Shown here: positions 8,651 to 16,149 of the stretch, in pieces
Position numbering within the stretch: position 1 is the stretch's first letter
Layout of the letters: every line of letters begins with the position of its first letter
From: Hydrogenophaga sp. 2FB
Lineage (GTDB): Bacteria > Pseudomonadota > Gammaproteobacteria > Burkholderiales > Burkholderiaceae_C
Assembly (NCBI RefSeq): GCF_005503365.1
Contig: NZ_SCML01000021.1
Span: 36,503 to 100,502 of the forward strand
Reading direction: 5' to 3'
DNA: 64,000 bases
Notes under the pieces: generated by a model
The model's database searches: none
The model's input: only the letters and a program-made list of their open reading frames with translations
Told to the model about the DNA's origin: nothing
Made by a program: the position numbers and the translations under genes

Positions 8651-8667
8651 TTCCCATCTGTTGGGAA
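8651..8667. promoter_or_regulatory. palindrome upstream of the epoxide-hydrolase-like gene (possible operator)
   Basis: TTCCCA (8651-8656), five bases, then TGGGAA (8662-8667) form a perfect inverted repeat in the 123-base gap before the gene at 8753. IclR-family proteins often bind short palindromes of this size, and two IclR genes lie 1.6 kb downstream. The assignment to IclR is a guess. The site could mark a second promoter inside the catabolic operon. Confidence 0.35.
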
Positions 8668-8752
8668 TCGAACGCCAAAGCCGTTGACCGACCCCATACC
8701 GCCGCTCTACCGTAGCGGCCACATCACTTCATTCACAAGGGGTACCCGCACC

Positions 8753-9160
8753 ATGGCTTCCGATCTCACCGACGAACAGAAAATCGCCACCTTCCGCAAA
8801 ATGGCCGACGCCTGGGAGCGCAAGGACTGGCGCACCTGCGCGGACCTTCTCACCGAGAACGGCCGCATCCACTCCATGATGAAGGAGGAGGCCACGGTGG
8901 GACGCGAAACGTTCTACCAGCGCATGGTCTCGATGAGCTCGCCGGACAAGCAGGTCAAGCTGCACATCGACCGCATCGGCATCGTCGAGGGCGCGCTCGT
9001 GTGCGAGCGCCGCGACGAGATCACCGTCGACGGCGTGAGCCGTTCGGTGCCCGTGGTCGGCATTCTGGACTTCGAAGGCCCGCTGATTTCCCTGTGGCGC
9101 GAGTACTACGACCGCGCGCAGCTCGTGGCCGCACAAGGCAAGACCGCGATCCAGCACTGA
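8753..9160 (+). CDS. limonene-1,2-epoxide-hydrolase-like protein (SnoaL/NTF2 fold)
   Basis: A 135-residue single-domain protein of the NTF2-like fold. The pattern resembles limonene-1,2-epoxide hydrolase, whose active site is an Asp-Arg-Asp triad. Here CERRDEITVDG provides Arg86 and Asp88, and LWREYYDRAQ provides Asp120, with spacing close to the known enzyme. SVPVVGILDFEG matches the conserved beta strands. The likely reaction is water addition to an epoxide or a related hydration. It may instead be an isomerase of the SnoaL type. It is separated from the operon by 123 bases with a palindrome, so it may have its own promoter. Confidence 0.7.
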   Translation: MASDLTDEQKIATFRKMADAWERKDWRTCADLLTENGRIHSMMKEEATVGRETFYQRMVSMSSPDKQVKLHIDRIGIVEGALVCERRDEITVDGVSRSVPVVGILDFEGPLISLWREYYDRAQLVAAQGKTAIQH

Positions 9161-9200
9161 GCGCCACCGCGCCGGGCCAGCGCCCGGCGCTGACCCGCCC

Positions 9201-10187
9201 TCAATTCACGGTGAGCACGATCTTGCCGATGTGCTGGCTCGACTCCATCAGCGCGTGCGCGCGCCAGGCTTCTTCGAAGGGGAAGGTGCTGTGGATGACG
9301 GGCCGCACGCTGCCGGCCTCGATCAAGGGCCAGACTTTCTCCTTCAATTGCTGCGCGATCTCGGCCTTGAACGCCACCGTGCGCGGGCGCAGGGCCGAGC
9401 CGGTGATCACCAGGCGCTTGAACACGATGTCGCCCAGCGGCAATGCCGCCTCCGCGCCGCGCAGGAAAGCGAGCAGCACCAGCCGGCCGTCGGGCGCGAG
9501 CACGCCGATCTCGCGCGCCACGTAGTCGCCGCCGACCATGTCGAGGATCACGTCCACGCCGCGGCCTTGCGTGGCCTCCTTGACGACGGCCACGAAGTCC
9601 TGTCGCTGGTAGTTGATGGCCTGCGCGCCGAGCGCTTCGCAGGCCTGGCACTTCGCGTCGTTGCCCGCCGTGGCGAACACGGTGTGGCCCAGGGCGCGCG
9701 CGAGCTGGATGGCGGTGACGCCAATGCCGCTGGAGCCGCCTTGCACCAGCACGCTCTCGCCGGGCTTGAGCCCGAACGGGCCAAACAGGTTGCTCCACAC
9801 GGTGAAGAAGGTTTCGGGGAGCGACGCGGCTTCCACCAGCGTGAGGCCGGCGGGAACGGGCAGGCAGTGCGAAGCCGGCGCCGCGCAGAATTCCGCGTAA
9901 CCCCCGCCGGGCGTCAGCGCGCAGACGCGATCGCCCTGTTTCCAGTGGGTGACACCTTCGCCCACCGCCTCGATGGTGCCGGCCACCTCCAGCCCGGGCA
10001 GGTCCGAGGCGCCTGGCGGCGGGTTGTAGCGGCCCGCGCGCTGCCCCACGTCGGGCCGGTTGACGCCGGCCGCGGCCACACGGATCAACACCTCGCCCGG
10101 CCGAAGCTCGGGCAGGGGTCGTTGAACGGGAACAAGGACCTCCGGGCCGCCCGGTCTCGAAATTTCAATGGCATTCATCATCTGCAT
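9201..10187 (-). CDS. NAD(P)H:quinone oxidoreductase, PIG3/QOR-like
   Basis: A 328-residue zinc-less MDR protein closely resembling the PIG3-type quinone oxidoreductases: PRPLPELRPGEVLIRVAAAG, VNRPDVGQRAGRYNPP, GLEVAGTIEAVG, and the cofactor turn QGGSSGIGVTA (about 149-158). These enzymes use NADPH to reduce quinones. Of the ATGs at 10187, 10181 and 10178, I chose the first because GAGAG lies eight bases upstream. It is divergent from the tandem IclR pair, with a 122-base shared promoter region, so IclR control is likely. Confidence 0.9.
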   Translation of the reverse strand: MQMMNAIEISRPGGPEVLVPVQRPLPELRPGEVLIRVAAAGVNRPDVGQRAGRYNPPPGASDLPGLEVAGTIEAVGEGVTHWKQGDRVCALTPGGGYAEFCAAPASHCLPVPAGLTLVEAASLPETFFTVWSNLFGPFGLKPGESVLVQGGSSGIGVTAIQLARALGHTVFATAGNDAKCQACEALGAQAINYQRQDFVAVVKEATQGRGVDVILDMVGGDYVAREIGVLAPDGRLVLLAFLRGAEAALPLGDIVFKRLVITGSALRPRTVAFKAEIAQQLKEKVWPLIEAGSVRPVIHSTFPFEEAWRAHALMESSQHIGKIVLTVN

Positions 10188-10255
10188 CGTGCGTGCTCTC
10201 AAAAAAGGTTGTCTGCAAAAAAGGCATGGTCGCCCGTGTGACAACCGGTCCCCCA

Positions 10256-10269
10256 TTGAACGGGTTCAA
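10256..10269. promoter_or_regulatory. palindrome in the qor/iclR divergent promoter (probable IclR operator)
   Basis: TTGAAC-GG-GTTCAA (10256-10269) is a perfect 6-bp-arm palindrome, 41 bases before the first iclR ATG and 69 bases before the qor ATG. A CCGGTTGTC/GACAACCGG-like element lies just to its left. Position and symmetry suit autoregulation by one or both IclR proteins. It differs from the palindrome at 8651-8667, so the two sites may serve different regulators. Confidence 0.5.
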
Positions 10270-10309
10270 AATCCGAACCGCAACCGGTACCTGAAGTCTT
10301 TCCCAATCC

Positions 10310-11086
10310 ATGAGAAACGTCGACCCCCTGAGCGGCACGCGCAGCGCCGCCAAAGCCATGGCTTTGCTGAGGCACGTCGGTGCGCACCACCCCCAAGGAT
10401 TGCGCCTGACCGAATTGATGGCCTGCTCGGGACAGGACCGCTCCACGGCCCACCGTTTGCTCGCGTGCCTGGAGGAACACGGGCTCGTCGAGAGGGCCTT
10501 GCCCTCCAAAGCGTACCGGCTCGGGTTGGCGTCGCTGGAAATGGGTTGGATGTCGGCGGGCATGGGCCCCGTGGTCGAGCGCTTTCTGCCCTTGATGCGC
10601 CGTCTCGCCCGGCAAACCGGCGACACCACCGTGTTTCTCATGGTGCGCGCGGGCGATCACGCCTTGTGCCTGCACCGCGAAGAGGGCGGCGCACCGATGA
10701 AGGCCTTGACCACGCAGCCGGATTCGCGCGTGCTTCTGGGGCGCAGCCTGGCCGGCATGGCGATGCTGGCGCACCTCGACGAAGCGGAGGTGGCCGCGAC
10801 GCACGAACGCCATGCGGCCGACTACCAGCGACACGCCATGCCTTATGCCAGGCTGCACAGGGCCTGGCTGAACACGCGCAGCGCCGGGTTTTCGGAGATG
10901 GAGGACCCGCGCCAGGAAGTCATTCGCGGTGTGGGCTGTGCGATCCGCCTGTCGCCCAACAGCCTGATCGGCATGAGCATCGCGGCCATCGACACGCGCA
11001 TGCCGCCCACCCGGTGCCGCGAACTCGGTGCGCTGCTGCGGGCCGAGCTGAGCAGCCATGCGTGGACCGGAGGTGCTCGCTCATGA
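10310..11086 (+). CDS. IclR-family transcriptional regulator, first of a tandem pair
   Basis: A 258-residue IclR regulator: N-terminal winged HTH (SAAKAMALLRHVG, LTELMACSGQDRSTAHRLL) and C-terminal GAF-like effector domain (DTTVFLMVRAGDHALCLHREEGG, GVGCAIRL). The next gene encodes a clear paralogue and begins inside this one's stop as ATGA, so the two are translationally coupled and probably co-expressed. IclR proteins usually control catabolic genes in response to aromatic or small-acid effectors. The divergent quinone oxidoreductase is the nearest target. Confidence 0.92.
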   Translation: MRNVDPLSGTRSAAKAMALLRHVGAHHPQGLRLTELMACSGQDRSTAHRLLACLEEHGLVERALPSKAYRLGLASLEMGWMSAGMGPVVERFLPLMRRLARQTGDTTVFLMVRAGDHALCLHREEGGAPMKALTTQPDSRVLLGRSLAGMAMLAHLDEAEVAATHERHAADYQRHAMPYARLHRAWLNTRSAGFSEMEDPRQEVIRGVGCAIRLSPNSLIGMSIAAIDTRMPPTRCRELGALLRAELSSHAWTGGARS

Positions 11087-11844
11087 GGCCCGTGGTGGAG
11101 GGTGCACGCAGCGCGGGCAAGGCCCTGGCGCTGCTGCGTCTGGTGGCCATGCACCACCCGCATGGCTTGCGCCTCACCGACGCGATCGGGCTGAGCGGCC
11201 TGGACCGCTCCACCGTGCACCGGCAACTGGCGTGTCTGATCGAAGAAGGATTTGTCGATCGCGCGCAGCCGTCGAAGCGGTACCGGCTGGGCATCGAGGC
11301 GATGCAGCTCGGTGTGGGGACGGCAGCGATGAGGCCGCTCGTGCAGCGCTTCAAGCCGGTGATGGAAGATTTCGCGCAGCGTTCGGGCGACACGGTTTTT
11401 CTCATGGTGCGCAGCGGTGACCACGCCTTGTGCCTGCATCGGGAAGAGGGCGGACACACGGAGAGCGGGCTCATCGTCGAGCCCGGCATCCGGCGCGTGC
11501 TGGGCGTGAGCGCCGTGGGGGTCGGGGTGCTCGCGCGCTTGCCCGACGCCGATGTCGAGGCCATTTACAGCCGGCGACAGCCCGAGTACCGAACGGCGGG
11601 CATTTCGCTGGAGCGGCTGCGCGATCGCGTGGAAGAGACGCGCCACCTGGGCTACTCCCAGGCACCCGATCCCCGCACGGGCGAAACGCGTGGGGTGGGC
11701 TGCGCGGTGAGGTTGTCGGATGCCAGCTTCGCCGGCGTGAGCGTGGCGGCGCTCAACGCCCGCATGTCAGCCGGGCGGCGGCGCGAGCTGGGTGGGGCTT
11801 TGGTGGAGGCCTTGCGGTCGTTTGAGGTGTGTGCCGCTGGCTGA
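11083..11844 (+). CDS. IclR-family transcriptional regulator, second of a tandem pair
   Basis: A 253-residue paralogue of the preceding protein. Both share the SAxKAxALLR start, HHPxGLRLT, the PSKxYRLG hinge, GDHALCLHREEGG in the effector pocket, and GVGCAxRLS. The similarity and tandem placement indicate a local duplication. The effector domains differ most in the middle (about residues 120-180), which suggests different ligands. The last 78 bases overlap the 3' end of the convergent HMG-CoA-lyase-like gene. Confidence 0.92.
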   Translation: MRPVVEGARSAGKALALLRLVAMHHPHGLRLTDAIGLSGLDRSTVHRQLACLIEEGFVDRAQPSKRYRLGIEAMQLGVGTAAMRPLVQRFKPVMEDFAQRSGDTVFLMVRSGDHALCLHREEGGHTESGLIVEPGIRRVLGVSAVGVGVLARLPDADVEAIYSRRQPEYRTAGISLERLRDRVEETRHLGYSQAPDPRTGETRGVGCAVRLSDASFAGVSVAALNARMSAGRRRELGGALVEALRSFEVCAAG

Positions 11845-12741
11845 ATCGCGTTGCTTGCGCAGCCAGGCAATAGAGCGTCCGCCCAGGGGCCGTTGCAAAA
11901 CCTCCTGCGCAAGGTCGATCGCATCAAGCAGACCGGGCAAGGAGATGCCTGTTGAAAAGCCACTGCGTTCGGCCAACAGCACAAGGTCTTCGGTCGCGAG
12001 GTTGCCCGCCGCACCGGGCGCGAAAGGGCAGCCGCCGATGCCGCCCACGCTGGCGTCGAAGCGCCGGATGCCGGCTTCCAGCGCTGCCCAGGCGTTGGCC
12101 GCGCCCATGCCGCGCGTGTCGTGAAAATGCACCGCCAGTTTGTCTGCTGCGATGGCTTGCGTGAGTGCGCCCATGCGTTCCTTCACCATGCCGGGTGAGG
12201 CCGATCCGATGGTGTCGGCGATCACGATTTCGTGGGCGCCGGCTTTTGTCATGCGCAGCGAGAGGTCGACAACGCGGTCCAGCGGGGTCTCGCCCTCGAA
12301 CGGGCAATCGAAGGCCACCGCCACGTAGGCGCGGGTGCGCAGCCCGAGCGCCAGTGCGGCTTGCAGGGTCTGTTCGCTCACCGCGATGGCTTCGTCCAGA
12401 CCCATGTTGATGTTCTTGCGGTTCATGGTCTCGGTGGCCGAGAGCACCACCGCGATCTCGTGCGCACCCGCGGCATGCGCCCGCTCCAGGCCCTTGCGGT
12501 TGGGCACCAGCACGGAGCTGCGCAGCGCAGGCAACCGCGCTTGAACCTGCGGCAGCAGGTCGGCAGCGTCGGCCATCTGCGGCACGGCCTTGGGGGACAC
12601 GAAGCTTGTGATCTCCACACTGCCGATACCGGCGGCCGCGAGGCGTTCCACCAGCGCGAGTTTGTGCGCGGTAGAGGCGTGCACCGCCTGGTTCTGCAAC
12701 CCGTCGCGCGGCGCAACGTCGGTGATGTGCACGCGATCCAT
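11767..12741 (-). CDS. hydroxymethylglutaryl-CoA lyase-like enzyme (HMGL family)
   Basis: A 324-residue TIM-barrel lyase of the DRE-TIM family. Known active-site residues are all visible: Arg12-Asp13 (VAPRDGLQNQ), His205 and His207 (AVHFHDTRG), Cys238 (GGIGGCPFAPGAAGN) and Asn247. It cleaves a 3-hydroxy-3-methylglutaryl-CoA-type thioester into acetyl-CoA or pyruvate plus a keto product. Because it follows a CaiB-type CoA-transferase, translationally overlapped (TGATG), the real substrate may be a different CoA-activated 3-hydroxy dicarboxylate such as citramalate. About 25 C-terminal residues extend beyond the usual end and overlap the convergent iclR gene. Confidence 0.88.
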   Translation of the reverse strand: MDRVHITDVAPRDGLQNQAVHASTAHKLALVERLAAAGIGSVEITSFVSPKAVPQMADAADLLPQVQARLPALRSSVLVPNRKGLERAHAAGAHEIAVVLSATETMNRKNINMGLDEAIAVSEQTLQAALALGLRTRAYVAVAFDCPFEGETPLDRVVDLSLRMTKAGAHEIVIADTIGSASPGMVKERMGALTQAIAADKLAVHFHDTRGMGAANAWAALEAGIRRFDASVGGIGGCPFAPGAAGNLATEDLVLLAERSGFSTGISLPGLLDAIDLAQEVLQRPLGGRSIAWLRKQRDSASGTHLKRPQGLHQSPTQLAPPPG

Positions 12742-13937
12742 CAAGCCACCGCGCCCGTAGCGCGCAACGCCGCCAGGTGTTGCGCGTCGTAGCCGACCAG
12801 ATCGCTCAGCACGCGGTCGGTGTCGCGCCCGAGCGTCGGCGGCGCTGTCCACTCGGTCGCCTTCGCGGCGGACAACTTGATCGGGTTGCCGGGCATGGGC
12901 ATGACCTCGCCGGTGTGCAGGGTGACGTCTTTCACCATGTCGCGCGCGCGCACCTGGCTGTCCGACAGCGCCTGCGCGAAGTTGTTGACCGGCGCGCAAG
13001 GGATACGCGCTTCGCGCAGACGGGCCACCCATTCGGTGGTGGGGCGGGTGCGGAATTTCTCGGTGATGAGTCCATCGATCCGGCCCTTGGCGGCGAAGCG
13101 CACCGGCTGCTTTTTCAGCGCGGGGTCTTGCAACTCGGGAATGCCGCTGAATTCGGCGAAGCGTTCGAAGAAGGCGTCGCCGATGCAGGCCACGATGACG
13201 TGGCCGTCGGCCGTGGGGTAGCAGTTGTAGGGCACGTGGACGAAATGGCCATTGCCGATGCCTTCGGGCACGTGGCCCGACATGAGGTGCATGGTGGCCA
13301 TGTAGTTGAGCATGGAGATCTGCGCATCCAGCATCGACACGTCCACGTGTTGCCCGAGGCCGGTGCGCTCGCGCTCGGCCAGCGCGGACAACACGCCGAT
13401 CGCACCGAACAGGCCACCGCCGAGGTCGCCGATGGGAATACCGCCGCGGATGGGGCCTGTCTCCGGCGAGCCGGTGATGGACATGCCACCGCCCATGGCC
13501 TGCACCACCTGGTCGAACGCGGGGCGCTGCGTGTCCGGCCCGGTTTCGCCAAAGCCGGTGACGCTGCAGGTGATGATGCGCGGGTTCACCGCGGCCAGCG
13601 CCGCGTGGTCGATGCCCAGGCGGCGTGGCACACCGACGCTGAAGTTGTCGAACACCACGTCGGCGCGGCGCACCAGGTCGAAGAAGACGGCGCGGCCCGC
13701 GTCGCTCTTCAGGTCGATGCAGACACTGTCCTTGTTCCGGTTGAGCGTGAGGAAGTACGCCCCCATGCCGTCGCGCGAATAGTCCGGGTCGTGTTCGAGC
13801 AAACGGCGCGTGCCTTCGCCAACGCCTGGGGGCTCCACCTTGATGGTGCGCGCGCCCAGGTCCGCCAGCAGCATGGTGCCGTAGGGGCCCGAGAGCATGT
13901 GGGTGAGGTCGAGGACGGTGATGTGTTCGAGTGCCAT
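12741..13937 (-). CDS. class III (CaiB/BaiF) CoA-transferase
   Basis: A 398-residue family III CoA-transferase. Seen are VLDLTHMLSGPYGTMLLADLGARTIKVE split over the first 35 residues, FDNFSVGVPRRLGID, CSVTGFGETGP, and IGDLGGG where Asp171 is the expected nucleophile that forms the acyl-CoA anhydride. It moves CoA from a donor such as succinyl-CoA or acetyl-CoA to a carboxylic acid. The overlapping downstream lyase gene implies the activated acid is then cleaved. It is fourth in the five-gene minus-strand operon starting at 15976. Confidence 0.9.
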   Translation of the reverse strand: MALEHITVLDLTHMLSGPYGTMLLADLGARTIKVEPPGVGEGTRRLLEHDPDYSRDGMGAYFLTLNRNKDSVCIDLKSDAGRAVFFDLVRRADVVFDNFSVGVPRRLGIDHAALAAVNPRIITCSVTGFGETGPDTQRPAFDQVVQAMGGGMSITGSPETGPIRGGIPIGDLGGGLFGAIGVLSALAERERTGLGQHVDVSMLDAQISMLNYMATMHLMSGHVPEGIGNGHFVHVPYNCYPTADGHVIVACIGDAFFERFAEFSGIPELQDPALKKQPVRFAAKGRIDGLITEKFRTRPTTEWVARLREARIPCAPVNNFAQALSDSQVRARDMVKDVTLHTGEVMPMPGNPIKLSAAKATEWTAPPTLGRDTDRVLSDLVGYDAQHLAALRATGAVA

Positions 13938-13960
13938 GGCGAAGAGGAGGGTGGTGTCGT

Positions 13961-14572
13961 TCAGATGAGGCTGGCCTGTACCTGGGCCAGGGTGCGGACG
14001 TCCGCGTATTTCGCGCTCAGGTCGAACAGGTTGGCTTCGTGCGGGCCGCTGTGGCGGTCGCCGCAGGCGTCGCCCACCACGACCGGGATGAAACCGTGCT
14101 GGATCGCGTCGACCGCGCTCGCGCGCACGCAGCCGCTGGTGCTCATGCCGGCGAGCAGCAGGCAGTCAACACCCTGCGCGCGCAACAGGCTGGACAGCGA
14201 GGTTCCGAAGAAGGCGCTGGCGTACTGTTTGGTCACCACGGGTTCGTCAGGGCGGGGTACCAGCGCGGGAACGAATTCGGCCAGCGGATGCCCTTCGCAG
14301 AAGACGCGCAGGGCCGGGATCTTGCGAAAGAAGACGCCGCCGTCCAGGCCGTCTTCGCGGTAGCTCACGCGCGTGTGGCACACCAGCATGCGGCGCGCGC
14401 GGGCCCACGCCAGCAGCTGTGTGGCTTGCTCGGCGGCTTGCGGGCAGTTGGCGAACAGGGGCGAGTCCGGGATGAAGTAGGCCTGTGCAAAGTCGATCAT
14501 CACCAGCGCCTGCCGATGTCCATAACCCAGGTTGGCGCCGAAAGCGGGGGACGTGGCGTCAGGCGTGCCCAT
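13961..14572 (-). CDS. isochorismatase-like cysteine hydrolase (N-carbamoylsarcosine/maleamate amidase type)
   Basis: A 203-residue cysteine hydrolase with the full catalytic set: Asp27 (VMIDFAQAY), Lys115 (VVTKQYASAF) and Cys148 (GMSTSGCVRASAVDA), plus the cis-peptide AGMSTS. The sequence around the Cys resembles N-carbamoylsarcosine amidohydrolase and maleamate amidohydrolase (NicF), which release ammonia from an amide. Its neighbour encodes a maleate-isomerase-like protein, the partner of NicF in nicotinate degradation, but no NicX or NicD is nearby, so the substrate is open. The 5' end overlaps gntR by 14 bases. Confidence 0.85.
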   Translation of the reverse strand: MGTPDATSPAFGANLGYGHRQALVMIDFAQAYFIPDSPLFANCPQAAEQATQLLAWARARRMLVCHTRVSYREDGLDGGVFFRKIPALRVFCEGHPLAEFVPALVPRPDEPVVTKQYASAFFGTSLSSLLRAQGVDCLLLAGMSTSGCVRASAVDAIQHGFIPVVVGDACGDRHSGPHEANLFDLSAKYADVRTLAQVQASLI

Positions 14573-15218
14573 GCTGCTTCTCCCCCAACAAGGTTTGCTT
14601 GGCTGAGTGAATGTGGCTGCTCATCACGCTCTTGGCCCATGCGCTGTCGTGTGCGGCGAAGGCGTCGAGCAGTTCGCGGTGGTGGCCAAAGCTGCGCGCC
14701 AGGCGCTTGGTGGTGTATTGGCGAAAGGTCTGTTGCACGATGGGCACTTCGATCGCGCTGGCCAGCATGGACACCAGCCGTTCGTTGTGGCTGGCCTCGG
14801 CCACGATGCGGTGGAATTCGCGGTTGAGGCGGCCGATGCGCGCAGTGTTCTCGGTGCCGATGTCCGGCCCGTTGAGTTCGATCTCGTCCTGGATGCGCGT
14901 GAGCTCGGCGAGTTCTTCGGGCGTGATGCGCGTGGCGGCGTGGCCGGCGATTTCGCTTTCGATGAAAACGCGCACCTCGAAAATCTGGCGCATCTCTTCG
15001 AACGACCACTCGCGCACCACCGTGCCGCTGTTGGGCTTGAAACGCGCGAAGCCGTCGGCGACCAGTTGGCGCATGGCTTCTCGCACGGGGGTACGCGAGG
15101 TGTTGAACTCGGCGGCGACCTGTTGTTCGGTGATGCGCCCACCCGGCGGGTAGCGGCCGTCGATGATCTGCTCTTTGATGGCGCCGTAGATGCGGGCGGC
15201 GACGGTTTCCATGGACAT
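14559..15218 (-). CDS. GntR-family regulator, FadR/FCD subgroup
   Basis: A 219-residue regulator: winged HTH at about 8-70 (IYGAIKEQIIDGRYPPG, RTPVREAMRQLVADG) and an all-helical FCD effector domain at about 75-210, with Asp/His ligand candidates in REFHRIV and HHRELLDAF. It sits inside the minus-strand operon. The divergent promoter region at 15977-16149 carries two palindromes of the FadR-type form TTGTNNACAA, so it most likely represses both arms until an effector from the pathway binds. I placed the start at the ATG giving MSMETV; the frame is open further upstream but non-coding in character. Confidence 0.92.
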   Translation of the reverse strand: MSMETVAARIYGAIKEQIIDGRYPPGGRITEQQVAAEFNTSRTPVREAMRQLVADGFARFKPNSGTVVREWSFEEMRQIFEVRVFIESEIAGHAATRITPEELAELTRIQDEIELNGPDIGTENTARIGRLNREFHRIVAEASHNERLVSMLASAIEVPIVQQTFRQYTTKRLARSFGHHRELLDAFAAHDSAWAKSVMSSHIHSAKQTLLGEKQHGHA

Positions 15219-15232
15219 GTTCGTGGCCTCGT

Positions 15233-15976
15233 TCAGTGTCGTTCCAGCAGCGCGCCGAAGCCACCCACCCGATCGGTGATGCCGGATTCGCGCAGCGCGT
15301 GCCAATAGATGGCGGTGTTGATCGCGACCACCGGGCGCTTGAGCCAGATCTCCGCGCTGCCCGCCAGCCGAGCCATGGCGAGGTTGGTGCCGACCTGCAC
15401 GATGCCGTCGATGTCGTCGCCGTCGACTTCGATCAACGCGTCGCGCAGTTCGGTTTCGCTCACGTGCGCGATCTTCACCGGGCTCTCGCATTTCAGTCCC
15501 TTGATGCGCCGCACCTCGAAGCCCGACTCTTCAAAGAAGCGCTGCACGTTGCGGTCGCCCACGGGTTGGTAGGGCGTGACCACGCCCAGGCGGCGCATGC
15601 CCAGCTTGGCGAACGCGGCCGCGCAGGCTTCGGAGCCCATGGACACCGGCAGCTTCGTGCGCTCCTCCAGGTGCTTCTTCAGGTCGCGGCTGGCCTTGAG
15701 GCCGTCCCAGAACGTCTCCGCCGAAATGCCCAGCACGAGGCGGTCGGGCTCGCAGGACATCACCGCGTCCACCGCCTCGTCCTGCGCATCGGCGATCAGG
15801 GTGATCAGGCGCTGGAAATCGGCGTCGTCGTTCAACGCGATGTTGGGAATGCGGATGCGGCTGATGTGGTTGGTGACCCCGGGCGGACGCATGGCGTCGA
15901 ACTCGGGTTGCACGCTGGTGTTCGTCGAGGGGATGAGGACGGCGAACTTCTGTCGCCAGCCGAGGGAGTCGCTCAA
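15233..15976 (-). CDS. maleate isomerase/arylmalonate decarboxylase-like protein (Asp/Glu racemase superfamily), TTG start
   Basis: A 247-residue protein of the Asp/Glu racemase superfamily (FAVLIPSTNTSVQPEFDAM, RLGVVTPYQPVGDRNVQRFF). Maleate cis-trans isomerases use two Cys residues; here the aligned motifs read GISAETFWDG (83-92) and QVGTNLAM (194-201), so both Cys positions seem replaced, although Cys75 lies near the first. The enzyme is probably not a standard maleate isomerase; a decarboxylase or lyase is possible. I chose TTG at 15974-15976 because AGGAG lies six bases upstream. An ATG at 16024 would overlap the first operator. It is first gene of the minus arm. Confidence 0.75.
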   Translation of the reverse strand: MSDSLGWRQKFAVLIPSTNTSVQPEFDAMRPPGVTNHISRIRIPNIALNDDADFQRLITLIADAQDEAVDAVMSCEPDRLVLGISAETFWDGLKASRDLKKHLEERTKLPVSMGSEACAAAFAKLGMRRLGVVTPYQPVGDRNVQRFFEESGFEVRRIKGLKCESPVKIAHVSETELRDALIEVDGDDIDGIVQVGTNLAMARLAGSAEIWLKRPVVAINTAIYWHALRESGITDRVGGFGALLERH

Positions 15977-16009
15977 GGTGGTCTCCTGACGCAAGCTGAA
16001 TTTCGGCGA

Positions 16010-16021
16010 ATTGTACACAAT
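16010..16021. promoter_or_regulatory. GntR/FCD operator 1 in the divergent promoter
   Basis: ATTGT-AC-ACAAT, an inverted repeat of the FadR-type form, 34 bases upstream of the TTG start of the minus-strand operon. It is almost identical to the second site at 16085-16096, with centres 75 bases apart (about seven helical turns). Binding here would block the minus-strand promoter. Assignment to the GntR gene at 14559-15218 is inference from proximity and motif type. Confidence 0.65.
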
Positions 16022-16051
16022 CAAAGCATTTTGAAAACTTATTTAAGGCGT

Positions 16052-16064
16052 AGTGGAAACCACT
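16052..16064. promoter_or_regulatory. inverted repeat between the two GntR sites
   Basis: AGTGG-AAA-CCACT is a short perfect inverted repeat midway between the two GntR-type palindromes. It could be a site for another regulator, or simply part of the AT-rich promoter. Nothing further can be said from one copy. Confidence 0.25.
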
Positions 16065-16084
16065 TATCAAAAAAATACAGATCA

Positions 16085-16096
16085 ATTGTCGACAAT
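16085..16096. promoter_or_regulatory. GntR/FCD operator 2 in the divergent promoter
   Basis: ATTGTCGACAAT is a perfect 12-base palindrome 54 bases before the cupin ATG. It matches operator 1 in ten of twelve positions and fits FCD-type GntR sites (TTGT, two central bases, ACAA). The location is suited to repressing the plus arm (cupin, 2OG oxygenase, NIPSNAP, TRAP transporter). Paired sites in helical phase may allow looping. Confidence 0.7.
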
Positions 16097-16149
16097 GAGA
16101 GCCGTCGCTGTTACGCTAACGGCTCCTACCAACCGATGACGACAGAACG

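Noticed and set aside
13961..15976. A nicotinate (nic) pathway
   Set aside because: Only amidase- and isomerase-like genes are present. Dihydroxypyridine dioxygenase and deformylase are missing, and the isomerase lacks the usual Cys.
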